Notes: generated from the sequence alone by a model not told the origin. A stretch of 64,000 nucleotides of DNA from DATAES01 sp963802415 (GCA_963802415.1 CAWDIH010000002.1:682001-746000), one strand, 5' to 3'; shown: positions 35,947-44,630, counted from the stretch's first letter. Program-made: numbers and translations.

Positions 35947-37259
35947 TCCGGCTCGGCGGCGGTCAGGGGTTCTACGGCGACGGCCACGAGCCGGTCGCCG
36001 ACGTGCTCGCCGCCCGCGTCGACTATCTCGTGTGTGAAGCCTTGGCCGAGCTGACGCTGGCCATCCTGCAGAAGGACAGGCAGCGCGACGAAGCGCTCGG
36101 CTACACGCGCGACCTGCCCGCATACGTGAGCGCGGCGCTGCCCGACGTGCTCGACGGCCGCACGAAGCTGATCACCAACGCCGGCGGCATCAACCCGATA
36201 GCCGCCGGGCGCGCCGTGGCCGAGACGATCAAGGCGCTCGGCGCTTCCGGTGTCACGGTCGCCACGGTGGTCGGCGACGACGTCCGCCCGCGTGCCGCTG
36301 ACCTCGGTCTGCCTGTGGATGCGCTCTTCGCGAACGCGTACCTCGGTGCTCGGCCGATCGTGGACGCACTGGCGGGCGGCGCGGAGATCGTCGTCACGGG
36401 TCGGGTGGCGGACGCCTCGTTGTTCGTCGCGCCTCTGGTGTTCGAGTTCGGTTGGGCGTGGGACGACTGGGACCGGCTTGCCGCCGGCGTCGTCGTCGGC
36501 CACCTGCTCGAATGCAGCGGACAGGTGACAGGCGGCAACTACTCGGGCGCCTGGTGGGAGAACCCTGACCCTTTGCGGGTGGGGTTCCCGATCGCGGAAG
36601 TGGACGAGGCCGGCTATGCGGTGATCTCCAAGCCGACCGCCACCGGCGGCATGGTCACGTTCGACACGGTTCGCGAGCAACTGCTGTACGAGGTGCATGA
36701 CCCCGCGTGGTATCTGAACCCGGATGTCACTGCCGACTTCACGTCGTTGAAGCTGACGGATCTCGGCGACGACCGCGTGCAAGTCTCCGGGACGCGCGGC
36801 GCGCCTCCACCCGAGACGTACAAGGGTCTCGTGTGCACGCCGGCCGGCTGGGCGGGCGAGGCGCGGTTCGCATATCCGTGGCCGGACGCCGAGGCCAAGG
36901 CCCGCGCCGCGTGCTCGCATTCGTCCGCGGGCGAGCGGAGCAAGCGGGCGTCGCGGTCGACGAGTGGCTCGAGGAGTACTTCGGCGTGAACGCGTTCGGC
37001 GGCCCTACGGTCGACCTCCACGAGGACTGCGAACCGTCGGAGGTGATTGGACGGCTCGCATGGCGCACCGCCGACCGCGACGCGGCTGCCGCCGTCGGCC
37101 GCGGCGCCGGCGTCCTCGGATTGTCCGGACCGCCGACCATCTCCAGTACCGGACGCACGCGGCGACGGAGGTCCGACGCAACTGCTCGCCGTCACTCCCT
37201 TCGCCGTCGACCGCGCGCTCGTCGACTCTCAGATTCGCATCGACCTCACCACCGTCTAG
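35943..37259 (+). CDS. AtuA/DUF1446-family protein, frameshifted three times
   Basis: A homologue of the acyclic terpene utilisation protein AtuA (DUF1446). Seen: IRLGGGQGFYGDGHEPV, DYLVCEALAELTLAILQKDR, LITNAGGINPIAAGRAVAE, VVTGRVADASLFVAPLVFEF and SKPTATGGMVTFDTVREQLL. Frame changes near 36905, 37142 and 37180 separate the last parts (VDEWLEEYFGVNAFGGPTVD, QYRTHAATEVRR, LLAVTPFAVDRALVDSQIRI). Its ATG overlaps the ccmI-like stop, tying a carbon-catabolism-type gene to the ccm operon. The companion small AtuA-like domain lies at 38375. The reaction is unknown. Confidence 0.8.
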
Positions 37260-37262
37260 GCC

Positions 37263-37312
37263 GAATGTTGGTCCGCCGTGGTCGCTATAGCGACCACGGC
37301 GACCCGGAGTTC
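37263..37312 (+). repeat. 50-bp hairpin family A-D, copy B
   Basis: It has GAATGTTGG and CCGGAGTTC ends and a perfect inner palindrome CCGTGGTCGC...GCGACCACGG with TATA at the apex. It starts 4 bp after the AtuA stop and lies 43 bp before the RDD gene. It differs from copy A at four of fifty positions. Confidence 0.85.
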
Positions 37313-37342
37313 CCGTGAGCGGGCTGCCGGACAGACGGCCGG

Positions 37343-37348
37343 TACTGT
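37343..37348 (+). promoter_or_regulatory. -10 box (TACTGT), leaderless RDD gene
   Basis: TACTGT ends 7 nt before GTG 37356, indicating that transcription restarts after hairpin B. Confidence 0.45.
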
Positions 37349-37355
37349 CCGACGT

Positions 37356-37914
37356 GTGATCGACGGTCCGGCCGGCGACGAGAGCGTGGTCATGCCGGCG
37401 TCGCCGCCGTTGATGGAAGCACCCGGCGCACCCGAGGCGCCTGTACGTGTAGCGTCGCCGTGGCTCACCGCGCCCCTTGCGCCTGCCTCGTGGCGACTGG
37501 GAGGGCTGTTGCTCGACGCGGCTCCTCGTCGGTTGCACCGTCGTGATCGGATGGCTGGCGTGGTGGATCATCGACTGGGACAGCGGCCGGTCACCGGCGA
37601 AATCCATCCTTCACACGAGAGTCGTCAGAGCTGACAACCGTGAGTTGCCAGGCTTCCGCCTCATGGCGTTGCGCGAGGTCGTGGGCAAGGCCATTCCTGC
37701 GGGCGTGTGTCTCATCGGACTGTTGATGCTCGGTGGCGGCGGCGGTGTCGCTCGCATCCTCGTCGCCGGATCGGTCGCGTGGTACGCGATGTCGGTTGTC
37801 GCCGCGCTCCTCGACGACCAGCGACGCGCGCTGTGGGACATGTTCGCCGGCACGATCGTTGTGCTCGACCCCGACGTCAGCCGGACTGTGGAGGCAGGTA
37901 CGCAGCCGACCTGA
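37356..37914 (+). CDS. RDD-family membrane protein, frameshifted
   Basis: An RDD-type membrane protein. After a Pro/Ala-rich N-terminus comes PLAPASWRLGGLLLDA (the RDD start), then, after a frame change near 37520, LLVGCTVVIGWLAWWIIDWD, HTRVVRADNRELPGFRLMAL, AGVCLIGLLMLGGGGGVARI and DDQRRALWDMFAGTIVVLDP. The motif LLDDQRRALWDMFAGT is the conserved Asp-rich end of RDD domains. Function of the family is mostly unknown; some exchange Na+/H+. It overlaps the convergent SixA-like gene by 38 bp. Confidence 0.75.
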
Positions 37915-38347
37915 AGCGCCCGTGCCCCCAGTCGAGCTTCCAGATCGAGCCCTTCGCCCATTGCACGGGTCCTGTCTCGGTGCCTTCCCGGGCGACGGCT
38001 TCGACGAGCGCAGGGACGAGGTCACCGTGCGCGCACAACACGGAGTCGCCCTTCTTGCCGGCCACCTTCGTCAGGAGCTCATAGGCCTTCTCGACGGACG
38101 CTCCTTCCTGCAACAACTCGGTCGTTTCGACCTGGACACCGAGCTTGTCGGCCAACGGCCGCACGGTCTCGACGCACCGCACCGCCGGGCTCGACTGCAC
38201 GCGCCGAATGGGAGCCTCATGGAGCAGGTCGGCCAGCCCGACCGCTTGGCGCTGGCCCTTGGGTGTGAGCGGACGCAGGTCGTCGTCGTCACCCTTCCAA
38301 GCCTTCCGGCTCAAGGCCACGGCGTGGCGCACCAGGTAGACGGTCAT
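37877..38347 (-). CDS. SixA-like histidine phosphatase
   Basis: A 156-residue histidine-phosphatase-superfamily protein. The catalytic RHG-type motif is VYLVRHAVALSRKAWKGDDD (RHA, as in SixA); the second histidine lies in GKKGDSVLCAHGDLVPALVE, with SSPAVRCVETVRPLADKLG between. SixA-type enzymes remove phosphate from phosphohistidine or small phosphoesters. The end KGSIWKLDWGHGRFRSAAY is typical of actinobacterial members. It is divergent from the small AtuA-like gene (27 bp apart). Confidence 0.88.
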   Translation of the reverse strand: MTVYLVRHAVALSRKAWKGDDDDLRPLTPKGQRQAVGLADLLHEAPIRRVQSSPAVRCVETVRPLADKLGVQVETTELLQEGASVEKAYELLTKVAGKKGDSVLCAHGDLVPALVEAVAREGTETGPVQWAKGSIWKLDWGHGRFRSAAYLPPQSG

Positions 38348-38362
38348 CGCGGACGGCGAGCG

Positions 38363-38368
38363 TAACGT
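38363..38368 (+). promoter_or_regulatory. -10 box (TAACGT), leaderless AtuA-like gene
   Basis: TAACGT ends 6 nt before GTG 38375; no ribosome binding site could fit, so a leaderless transcript is predicted. Confidence 0.5.
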
Positions 38369-38374
38369 TCATCC

Positions 38375-38740
38375 GTGCGTCGCATCCGACTTCGTGACCT
38401 CTGTGGTGCCCGCTGCGGCGACAAGGGCGACATCAGCGACATCTCGCTGTTCGCCGACGACCCGGCCGCCTACGAAGCGATCGTCGCCGCGGTGACGCCG
38501 GAGCGGGTGAAGGACCACTTCGGATGGCTCGTGACGGGTCCGGTCGAACGGTACGAGGCGCGCAATGTGCTGGCGCTGAAGTTCGTCCTCCATGACGCGC
38601 TCGGCGGCGGGGCGCCGCGGAGCCTTCGGTCCGACAACCTCGGCAAGACGTTCTCGGCGAACCTCCTGCGCCTCGAGATCGAGGTCCCGGACGACGTCGC
38701 TGCCAACGCCAAGCGGCGCCGCGCACCGATCAGCCGCTGA
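38375..38740 (+). CDS. AtuA C-terminal-like small protein
   Basis: A 121-residue stand-alone domain matching the C-terminal ferredoxin-like part of AtuA proteins: LRDLCGARCGDKGDISDISL, VTPERVKDHFGWLVTGPVER and LALKFVLHDALGGGAPRSLR. It probably forms a complex with the AtuA/DUF1446 protein encoded 1.1 kb upstream, although an RDD gene and a phosphatase gene lie between. Its end overlaps the convergent cysteine desulfurase gene by 11 bp. Confidence 0.85.
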   Translation: MRRIRLRDLCGARCGDKGDISDISLFADDPAAYEAIVAAVTPERVKDHFGWLVTGPVERYEARNVLALKFVLHDALGGGAPRSLRSDNLGKTFSANLLRLEIEVPDDVAANAKRRRAPISR

Positions 38741-39833
38741 GTCGGCGCAAGTCTTCGATCACGCGGGGAAGCGCGTCGAGGACTGCATCGACGTCTTCGT
38801 CCGTGCTCGACCAACCGACCGACAGACGCAGCGATCGGTGCGCATCGACGCCCATCGCCGCGAGCACGGGGGATGGCTCGAGTGCCTCGGAGGAGCACGC
38901 GCTCCCCGAGTGGGCGGCGATCCCTGCGCGATCCAGACCGAGGAGGACGGCCTGCGGCTCGATGCCGGGAACGCCGAAGCACACGAGGTGAGGCAGCCGG
39001 TGCTCGAGGTCACCGTACGGCACGAGCCCGCGGTCGACGGCGCCAAGAATGCGATCGGTGAGCGCGCGTTCTGCTGCCGCCTCGGTCGGCACGTCGATCG
39101 ACGCGACCGCGGCGCCAAAGCCTGCGATCGCAGGAACGTTCTCGTAGCCGGCGCGCCGTGCCCGCTCCTGGTCGCCGCCGACGAGCAAGGGACGCAACCG
39201 GACACCACGCCGAACGAGCAATGCACCGATTCCCGGCGGCCCGCCCATCTTGTGCGAGGAGACGGAAAGGAGATCACATCCGAGCGAAGCGAAGTCGATG
39301 TCGACGTGTCCGGCTGCCTGCGCGGCGTCGACGTGAACGAGGACGCCTCGCGAGCGGCATGCGTCGACGACGTCAGCGACAGGCTGCACCGTCCCCACTT
39401 CGTGATTGCCCCACTGCACATGGACGCAGGCCGTATCGGGACGCAGCGCGTCGAGCACGTCGTCGACCGTGACCCGTCCCTTCGCGTCGACACCGACGAC
39501 GGTGGACTCACCTGTCGTTGCCACCGCCAGCCGTACGGCCGAGTGCTCGACCGCGGTGAGGACTTGATGCCCACCGCGTGCCGCCGCGCCGAACACCGCG
39601 GTTGCGATCGACTCCGTGGCCCCGCTCGTGAACACGACTTCGCGGCTCGAGCGGCAACCGAAGAACGACGCAACCTGTTCTCGGGCCTCTTCGACGGCGC
39701 CACGCGCTGCCAGTCCTTCCGCATGAATGCGCCCCGGATCGCCGGCGAGGTCGCGGAGCGCCGCTGCCATCGACTCGATCGCAACCGGTCGCGTGGGTGA
39801 CGTCGAAGCGTGATCGAGGTAGTGACGCGTCAC
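38730..39833 (-). CDS. Cysteine desulfurase (IscS/NifS-like)
   Basis: A 367-residue PLP-dependent desulfurase. Features: HYLDHASTSPTRPVAIESMA, VVFTSGATESIATAVFGAA, VHVDAAQAAGHVDIDFASLG, the PLP lysine in LLSVSSHKMGGPPGIGALLV, and the catalytic Cys loop IAAHSGSACSSEALEPSPVL, the IscS-type long loop. It releases sulfur from cysteine for Fe-S clusters or tRNA thiolation. Its ATG overlaps the stop of the SufR-like regulator gene, and Mrp is divergent from that regulator, forming an Fe-S locus. Confidence 0.92.
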   Translation of the reverse strand: MTRHYLDHASTSPTRPVAIESMAAALRDLAGDPGRIHAEGLAARGAVEEAREQVASFFGCRSSREVVFTSGATESIATAVFGAAARGGHQVLTAVEHSAVRLAVATTGESTVVGVDAKGRVTVDDVLDALRPDTACVHVQWGNHEVGTVQPVADVVDACRSRGVLVHVDAAQAAGHVDIDFASLGCDLLSVSSHKMGGPPGIGALLVRRGVRLRPLLVGGDQERARRAGYENVPAIAGFGAAVASIDVPTEAAAERALTDRILGAVDRGLVPYGDLEHRLPHLVCFGVPGIEPQAVLLGLDRAGIAAHSGSACSSEALEPSPVLAAMGVDAHRSLRLSVGWSSTDEDVDAVLDALPRVIEDLRRLSG

Positions 39834-40564
39834 ACGACCGAATCGACGACAGCGGTCACGCAGACCTCGTCGCCCATCGGCAAGGACGACTTCGTCGCCG
39901 CCTCGGCCTCGCCGTACAGCGCGGCCAGCATTCCCTTCACCAGCCCGCGGTCGACCGCGGAGATGACGGGGTGCTCGATGGCCGCGTCGCCGAACGGACA
40001 GTGCTCGGACACGATGCGCAGCGCGTTGCCACGCTTCTCCGCGTGGGCGGCGAAGCCATGCGCAGTCAGCGCGTCGGCGACCGCGTGTAAGGCGGCCCTG
40101 AACGAGCGCTGGATGGCGTCGCCTTCGGAGGCGCCCACTGACGCGGCCATCGCCTTGCCGTATTCGACGCCGACCTCTTCGGCCATCGCCTCGGCCTGTT
40201 CCCGCGGGAGTTGCGCGAGCGCCTTACCGAGCAAAGTGACGAGCAGGTCGTCGTGCCGTACCGCGAACTCGATCGCCATGTCCTTCTCGGACACGCGGTA
40301 CCGCTTCGATGGCCGCCCGACACCGGCACCCTCCGTGCGTTCGACGGCGACTTCGACATACCCGCCGCCGGCGAGCTTGTCGAGGTGGTGGCGCGCAACG
40401 TTCGGATGCAGCGCGAAATGCTCCGCCACGTGCGAAGCGGTCGCACCATCGTCCACTCCGCGCACGTACAGGTAGATGTCGCGACGCGTCGGATCACCGA
40501 ACGCGGAGGTGATCGCCGTGACAACAGAAGCGAACTCGGTCGGCGAGAGCGGACCTGGCTCCAT
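39830..40564 (-). CDS. SufR-like Fe-S-sensing transcriptional regulator
   Basis: A 244-residue ArsR-type winged-helix protein. The DNA-binding part is AFGDPTRRDIYLYVRGVDDG, ASHVAEHFALHPNVARHHLD and KLAGGGYVEVAVERTEG with GRPSKRYRV. The C-terminal region carries cysteines in IVSEHCPFGDAAIEH and MGDEVCVTAVVDSV, placed as in SufR proteins that bind a [4Fe-4S] cluster and repress suf/isc genes. It is coupled by ATGA to the cysteine desulfurase gene and divergent from mrp with overlapping promoters, so it probably controls both. Confidence 0.85.
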   Translation of the reverse strand: MEPGPLSPTEFASVVTAITSAFGDPTRRDIYLYVRGVDDGATASHVAEHFALHPNVARHHLDKLAGGGYVEVAVERTEGAGVGRPSKRYRVSEKDMAIEFAVRHDDLLVTLLGKALAQLPREQAEAMAEEVGVEYGKAMAASVGASEGDAIQRSFRAALHAVADALTAHGFAAHAEKRGNALRIVSEHCPFGDAAIEHPVISAVDRGLVKGMLAALYGEAEAATKSSLPMGDEVCVTAVVDSVV

Positions 40565-40571
40565 ACACCGG

Positions 40572-40579
40572 TAAGTTTA
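40572..40579. promoter_or_regulatory. Overlapping divergent leaderless -10 boxes (sufR-like / mrp)
   Basis: Forward TAAGTT (40572-40577) ends 7 nt before the mrp ATG. Reverse TAAACT (40579-40574) ends 9 nt before the regulator ATG. The two boxes share AAGTTTA, so one bound repressor would block both directions. Confidence 0.5.
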
Positions 40580-40584
40580 AGGCC

Positions 40585-41727
40585 ATGCCGCCCACCCAGG
40601 CTCAGGTCGTCGACGCGCTCCGACCCGTCCAGGACCCTGAGCTGCACCGGAGCATCGTCGACCTGGGCATGGTCAAGAACGTCGGGATCGCCGACGGCGA
40701 GGTCCAGATCCTTGTCGCCCTCACCGTGCCCGGCTGTCCGCTGCGGGCCGAGATCGACCGGCGGGTGACCGAGGCGGTGCGGGCGCTCGATGGAGTTCGC
40801 ACCGTTGCCCTCGATTTCACGGTCATGAGCGAGGACGAGCTCCGTGCGCTGCGCGAGCGGCTGCACGGCGACCCCGCGTCGACCGCCGGCACGCACGCGG
40901 CGCACGGTCATGCGGAGGGTCGTGCCATTCCATTCGCGGACCCCGGGTCACGGACTCGTGTGTTGCTCGTCGCTTCGGGGAAGGGCGGGGTCGGCAAGTC
41001 GTCGGTGACGACGAATCTCGCGGTTGCGCTCGCCCAGCGTGGCAGGTCGGTCGCCATCTTGGACGCGGACGTGTGGGGCTTCTCGATCCCGAAGATGCTC
41101 GGCGTCGATCGCCCGCCCGTCGTGATCGACGAGATGTTGCTGCCGCCCGAAGCGCACGGCGTGCGCTGCATCTCCATCGGTTTCTTCGCCGACGAAGACC
41201 AACCGGTCATCTGGCGTGGTCCGATGCTGCACAAGGCGCTCGAGCAGTTCCTCACCGATGTCTACTGGGACGATCCTGAGTTCCTGCTCATCGACTTGCC
41301 ACCCGGCACCGGTGACGTGTCGATCTCGCTGGCGCAGATGCTTCCGCGGGCCGAGATGTATGTCGTGACAACGCCACAGCCCGCCGCGCAACGAGTCGCG
41401 CAGCGCGCCGGGTTCATGGCGCACAAGGTCAACCTGCAGGTGAAGGGCATCATCGAGAACATGGCGTGGTTCACCGGCGACGACGGCACGCGTTACGAGT
41501 TGTTCGGACGTGGCGGCGGTGCGCATCTTGCCGAGTTGCTCGAGGTGCCGCTCATCGGACAGGTGCCACTCGTTCCTGCGATGCGAGAAGGTGGCGACGT
41601 CGGCGCGCCGATCGTTGCCGTCGCGCCCGACAGCGAAGCGGCGCGCGTCTTCGGAGACATCGCGGAACGCATCGACGAGGAGCTCGCGCCCACCCGCCGC
41701 TTCCATCCCGAGCTGAAGCTCATCTAG
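40585..41727 (+). CDS. mrp: Mrp/ApbC/NBP35-type Fe-S carrier ATPase
   Basis: A 380-residue protein. The N-terminal MIP18/DUF59 domain (VQDPELHRSIVDLGMVKNVG, VPGCPLRAEIDRRV) is joined to a deviant Walker ATPase: VLLVASGKGGVGKSSVTTNL, AILDADVWGFSIPKMLGV, LLIDLPPGTGDVSISLAQML. It carries and delivers [4Fe-4S] clusters. The two C-terminal bridging cysteines (CxxC) of many Mrp proteins are absent in the visible GIIENMAWFTGDDGTRYELF region, a variant seen in some actinobacteria. It is divergent from the SufR-like regulator and followed by a strong hairpin. Confidence 0.92.
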   Translation: MPPTQAQVVDALRPVQDPELHRSIVDLGMVKNVGIADGEVQILVALTVPGCPLRAEIDRRVTEAVRALDGVRTVALDFTVMSEDELRALRERLHGDPASTAGTHAAHGHAEGRAIPFADPGSRTRVLLVASGKGGVGKSSVTTNLAVALAQRGRSVAILDADVWGFSIPKMLGVDRPPVVIDEMLLPPEAHGVRCISIGFFADEDQPVIWRGPMLHKALEQFLTDVYWDDPEFLLIDLPPGTGDVSISLAQMLPRAEMYVVTTPQPAAQRVAQRAGFMAHKVNLQVKGIIENMAWFTGDDGTRYELFGRGGGAHLAELLEVPLIGQVPLVPAMREGGDVGAPIVAVAPDSEAARVFGDIAERIDEELAPTRRFHPELKLI

Positions 41728-41769
41728 CCGGACCCCCTCGGACTCGCCGCGTGTTCGCCGCACTCACGT

Positions 41770-41818
41770 GACCGTCGTGCATTGACTGGTCTCCAAGACG
41801 TGTCAATGCACGATCGTC
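41770..41818 (+). terminator. 49-bp hairpin after mrp
   Basis: CGTGCATTGAC pairs perfectly with GTCAATGCACG; the stem extends to GACCGTC/GATCGTC with one mismatch on each side, and the loop holds a second small hairpin GTCT-CCA-AGAC. It is single-copy in this window but similar in size to the repeated families. Confidence 0.6.
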
Positions 41819-41921
41819 GGCACGGGAGCGGTGCTTCGGCCGCGGCGGGTAGGTGTCCGGGCCTCACCGCGTACGATGACGCTCTGCCGAAGCCCTTCCG
41901 CCCCCAACCCGAGGAGCAGCC

Positions 41922-42158
41922 TTGCACGTCCGAATCGGCGTGACCTACAACCCACGCGAGATCGAGATCGAGCTGGCGGACGGCACCGATCCCGAGGCCG
42001 TGAAGGGATCGCTGGACCGAGCTCTTACGAACGGCGGCGGCATCTTCTGGATCACCGACCGGAAAGGACGGCAGGTCGGCATCGCGCTCGACAAGCTGGC
42101 ATGGGTCGAGCTCGGCACGGCCTCGGATCTCGGCCGCATCGGCTTCGGAGCTACATAG
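41922..42158 (+). CDS. DUF3107-family protein
   Basis: A 78-residue protein matching DUF3107: HVRIGVTYNPREIEIELADG, GGGIFWITDRKGRQVGIALD and KLAWVELGT. The TTG start at 41922 follows GAGGAG, the best ribosome site nearby. The family is conserved in actinobacteria; function is unknown. It lies 10 bp before two ArsA-like ATPase genes and may be cotranscribed. Confidence 0.85.
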   Translation: MHVRIGVTYNPREIEIELADGTDPEAVKGSLDRALTNGGGIFWITDRKGRQVGIALDKLAWVELGTASDLGRIGFGAT

Positions 42159-42168
42159 GCGCTGGCGG

Positions 42169-43122
42169 ATGCCGAACCCGAACCTGCTCGAACGGCAGTT
42201 GCTGTTCGTCACCGGCAAGGGGGGTGTCGGGAAGACCACGATCGCGGCGGCGCTCGCGCTGCTCGCATCACAGCACGGCAAGAAGACGCTCGTCGGCGAG
42301 GTCGACGCGAAGGGCAACCTCGCCGACTTCTTCGAGGTCGGTGAGACGGACTTCACGCCGCGTGAGATCGCTCACAACCTCTTCGCGATGTCGATGCACA
42401 CGGAGGAGTCGCTCAAGGAGTACCTGCGACTCCAGCTCAAGGTGCCACTGGTGGCGCGCATCGGGCCGCTCGCACGCACCTTCGACTTCGTCGCGCAGGC
42501 TGCACCGGGCGTCAAGGAAGTGCTCACCGTCGGAAAGTTCCTCTGGGAAGTGCGCGAGCGCCATTACGACCTGGTTGTCGTCGATGCGGCGGCGACGGGA
42601 CACGTGGTCGCGCAACTCGCCGCGCCGGGCCACATTCGCGAGCTCGTCAAGGTCGGCATGGTGCGCGATCAGACGGGATGGATGCTCGACATCCTCGGCG
42701 ACCCCACTCGCACGGGTGCGATCATCGTGGCCGCGCCCGAGGAGATGCCGGTCAACGAGTCGATCGAGCTCGCAGGACGCATCGCGCACGACACGAACGT
42801 CGATCTCGCCGCCGTCGTCGTGAACCGTGTGCTACCGGAACTGTTCGGACGCGCCGAAGAGGAGTGTTTCGACGAGCTGCGGCAACCGGCGCGGGTCGGC
42901 GCGCTCGAAACGGCGGCCGGCCCCGGCGTGCAGCCCGTACTCGATGCCGCCGAGCTCGCGGTGCGGTTGCGACGGACCCGTGCCGGCCACCTGGCGCGAT
43001 TGCGCGACGGGCTCGAGCACGGAACGAACCTTCTCTACGTTCCGGAGCTGTTCACGCGCCATCACGGCGTCCGCGCCACCCAACTCGTTGCTGAAGCACT
43101 TGGAGAGGAGTTGGGATTCTGA
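42169..43122 (+). CDS. ArsA/Get3-like ATPase, subunit 1
   Basis: A 317-residue ATPase of the ArsA/Get3 (SIMIBI) class. Walker A is LLFVTGKGGVGKTTIAAALA, with the signature Lys present; switch I region VGEVDAKGNLADFF; Walker B-like YDLVVVDAAATGHVVAQLAA. It resembles M. tuberculosis Rv3679, which acts with Rv3680 as a paired ATPase. Its stop overlaps the second ATPase gene, indicating a heteromeric complex. It lacks the long His/Cys-rich metal region of arsenite pumps, so arsenic transport is unlikely. Confidence 0.88.
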   Translation: MPNPNLLERQLLFVTGKGGVGKTTIAAALALLASQHGKKTLVGEVDAKGNLADFFEVGETDFTPREIAHNLFAMSMHTEESLKEYLRLQLKVPLVARIGPLARTFDFVAQAAPGVKEVLTVGKFLWEVRERHYDLVVVDAAATGHVVAQLAAPGHIRELVKVGMVRDQTGWMLDILGDPTRTGAIIVAAPEEMPVNESIELAGRIAHDTNVDLAAVVVNRVLPELFGRAEEECFDELRQPARVGALETAAGPGVQPVLDAAELAVRLRRTRAGHLARLRDGLEHGTNLLYVPELFTRHHGVRATQLVAEALGEELGF

Positions 43123-44292
43123 TGCCGAGCCGAGCGACGAACCACCGTTTGGGCTCGCTCGAGCAGTTGTTCGCAGCCAAGGAGATCGTGATCCACTGTG
43201 GATCCGGTGGCGTCGGCAAGACGACGACCGCGGCCGCGGCCGCTGCGGAGGCAGCCATTCATCTTGGTGGCAAGGTGCTCGTCCTCACCGTTGACCCGGC
43301 CCGGAGGCTGGCGAACGCGCTCGGTCTCGAACAGTTCGGCAACGTCGAGACGCGCGTCCCGCCGGAGGCGTTCTCGAGTGCGGGCGTGGAGCCGCGTGGC
43401 GAGCTCTACGCCGCCATGCTGGACACGAAGCAGTCCTGGGACGACCTGATCCGCCGTCACGCACCGGACGAGCAGACCCGAGACGCGATCCTGGCCAACC
43501 CGCTCTACCAGAACCTCATGGGCTGGTTCGTGCAGAGTCACGACTACATCGCGATGGAGCGGCTCTACGACATCCACAGCTCCGGCACGTACGACCTCAT
43601 CGTGGTCGACACCCCCCCGACGCGGAACGCGATCGACTTCCTCGAAGCACCGGCCCGGATGGCGGACTTCTTCTCGAGCCGGTTCCTGCGCTGGCTGACG
43701 GTTCCCGCCAGGTCACGGGTGCTCAACTTCGCGTCGCGGCCCTTCTACACGATCGCCGACCGCATCCTCGGCTCCCAGTTCCTCGAAGACATCGCAGAGT
43801 TCTTCATGCTGTTCCAGTCGATGTACAGCGGTTTCGTGAAGCGGGCGAATGCGGTGACCCGGGTCCTGGGCGACCGGCGCACGACGTTCGTCGTGGTGTC
43901 GACGCTCGAATCGGCTCCGGTCCGCGAAGCGCAGTACTTCATATCCGAGCTGCGCAGCCGCGAGCTGCATCTCGGCGCCGTCGTGCTCAACAAGGTCCTG
44001 CCGGGGTATCTCCTCGATCGCGAGGCCGACGCGAACCGCGCAGCGCCTGTGCGCAGAGACCAACGTGATCGCGGGCAAGCTCGTCGACGGACGCGACCCT
44101 GCGGTCCTGGAACGCGTGCTGCGCGAGGTCGGCAACAGCTTCCTGAACTTCCAAGTCGTCGCCAACCGAGAGGCCGAGACGCGTGCCGAGCTGTCGTCCA
44201 TCCCGGACGTCGTTGCCAACGCCCCCTACTTCGACACCGACATCTACGACCTCTCGGGACTCGTCCGCCTCGGCGACAAGATCTGGCGCTGA
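43122..44292 (+). CDS. ArsA/Get3-like ATPase, subunit 2, frameshifted
   Basis: The partner ATPase, about 390 residues once one base near 44040 is restored. It has IVIHCGSGGVGKTTTAAAAA, where Ser replaces the signature Lys of the deviant Walker A, VLTVDPARRLANALGLEQFG (the A-loop DPAR of Get3/ArsA) and YDLIVVDTPPTRNAIDFLEA (Walker B). The C-terminal part after the shift is NVIAGKLVDGRDPAVLERVL and SIPDVVANAPYFDTDIYDLS. It resembles M. tuberculosis Rv3680. The ATG overlaps the first ATPase stop. Confidence 0.85.
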
Positions 44293-44369
44293 ACCGCCTG
44301 AGAATACAGCCGTTCGACCACAGTCCGCGCGATGCCGTACACTTCTCGTAGGCGATTGGGGGTTGATTC

Positions 44370-44585
44370 ATGGGACTGTTCTCTCGGAAGGAGAGAAAGC
44401 CGCGTGTGATCGATCTGCGCGACCGGACGTCCGCCCAGGAGTTCGGTCGGCCGACACCCTGCCCCGCATGTGGCGGACACGGGTACCTCGATGGCATCGA
44501 CGTCAAGGGCGGGGTGATGTTTCAGCACTGCCCCGACTGCTCCGCGACGTGGGAGACGTCGGAGGCCGACGTCTCGGTGCAGTAG
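44370..44585 (+). CDS. Small zinc-ribbon protein
   Basis: A 71-residue protein with a basic N-terminus (GLFSRKERKPRVIDLRDR) and a four-Cys ribbon, TPCPACGGHGYLDGID...FQHCPDCSATWE (CxxC...CxxC). The start ATG 44370 follows GGGGGTT. No specific family is recognised; it is conserved-looking and sits between the ATPase pair and the PdtaS-like kinase. A role in nucleic-acid or protein binding is possible but unproven. Confidence 0.75.
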   Translation: MGLFSRKERKPRVIDLRDRTSAQEFGRPTPCPACGGHGYLDGIDVKGGVMFQHCPDCSATWETSEADVSVQ

Positions 44586-44630
44586 CCGGCTGCGCCGTAC
44601 CTGATGCTCCGACCCGTACCGTAGACAGTC

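Noticed and set aside
42169..44292. Arsenite efflux ATPases
   Set aside because: The arsenite-binding Cys triad and a membrane partner (ArsB) are missing; the Get3-like pair of mycobacteria is the better match.
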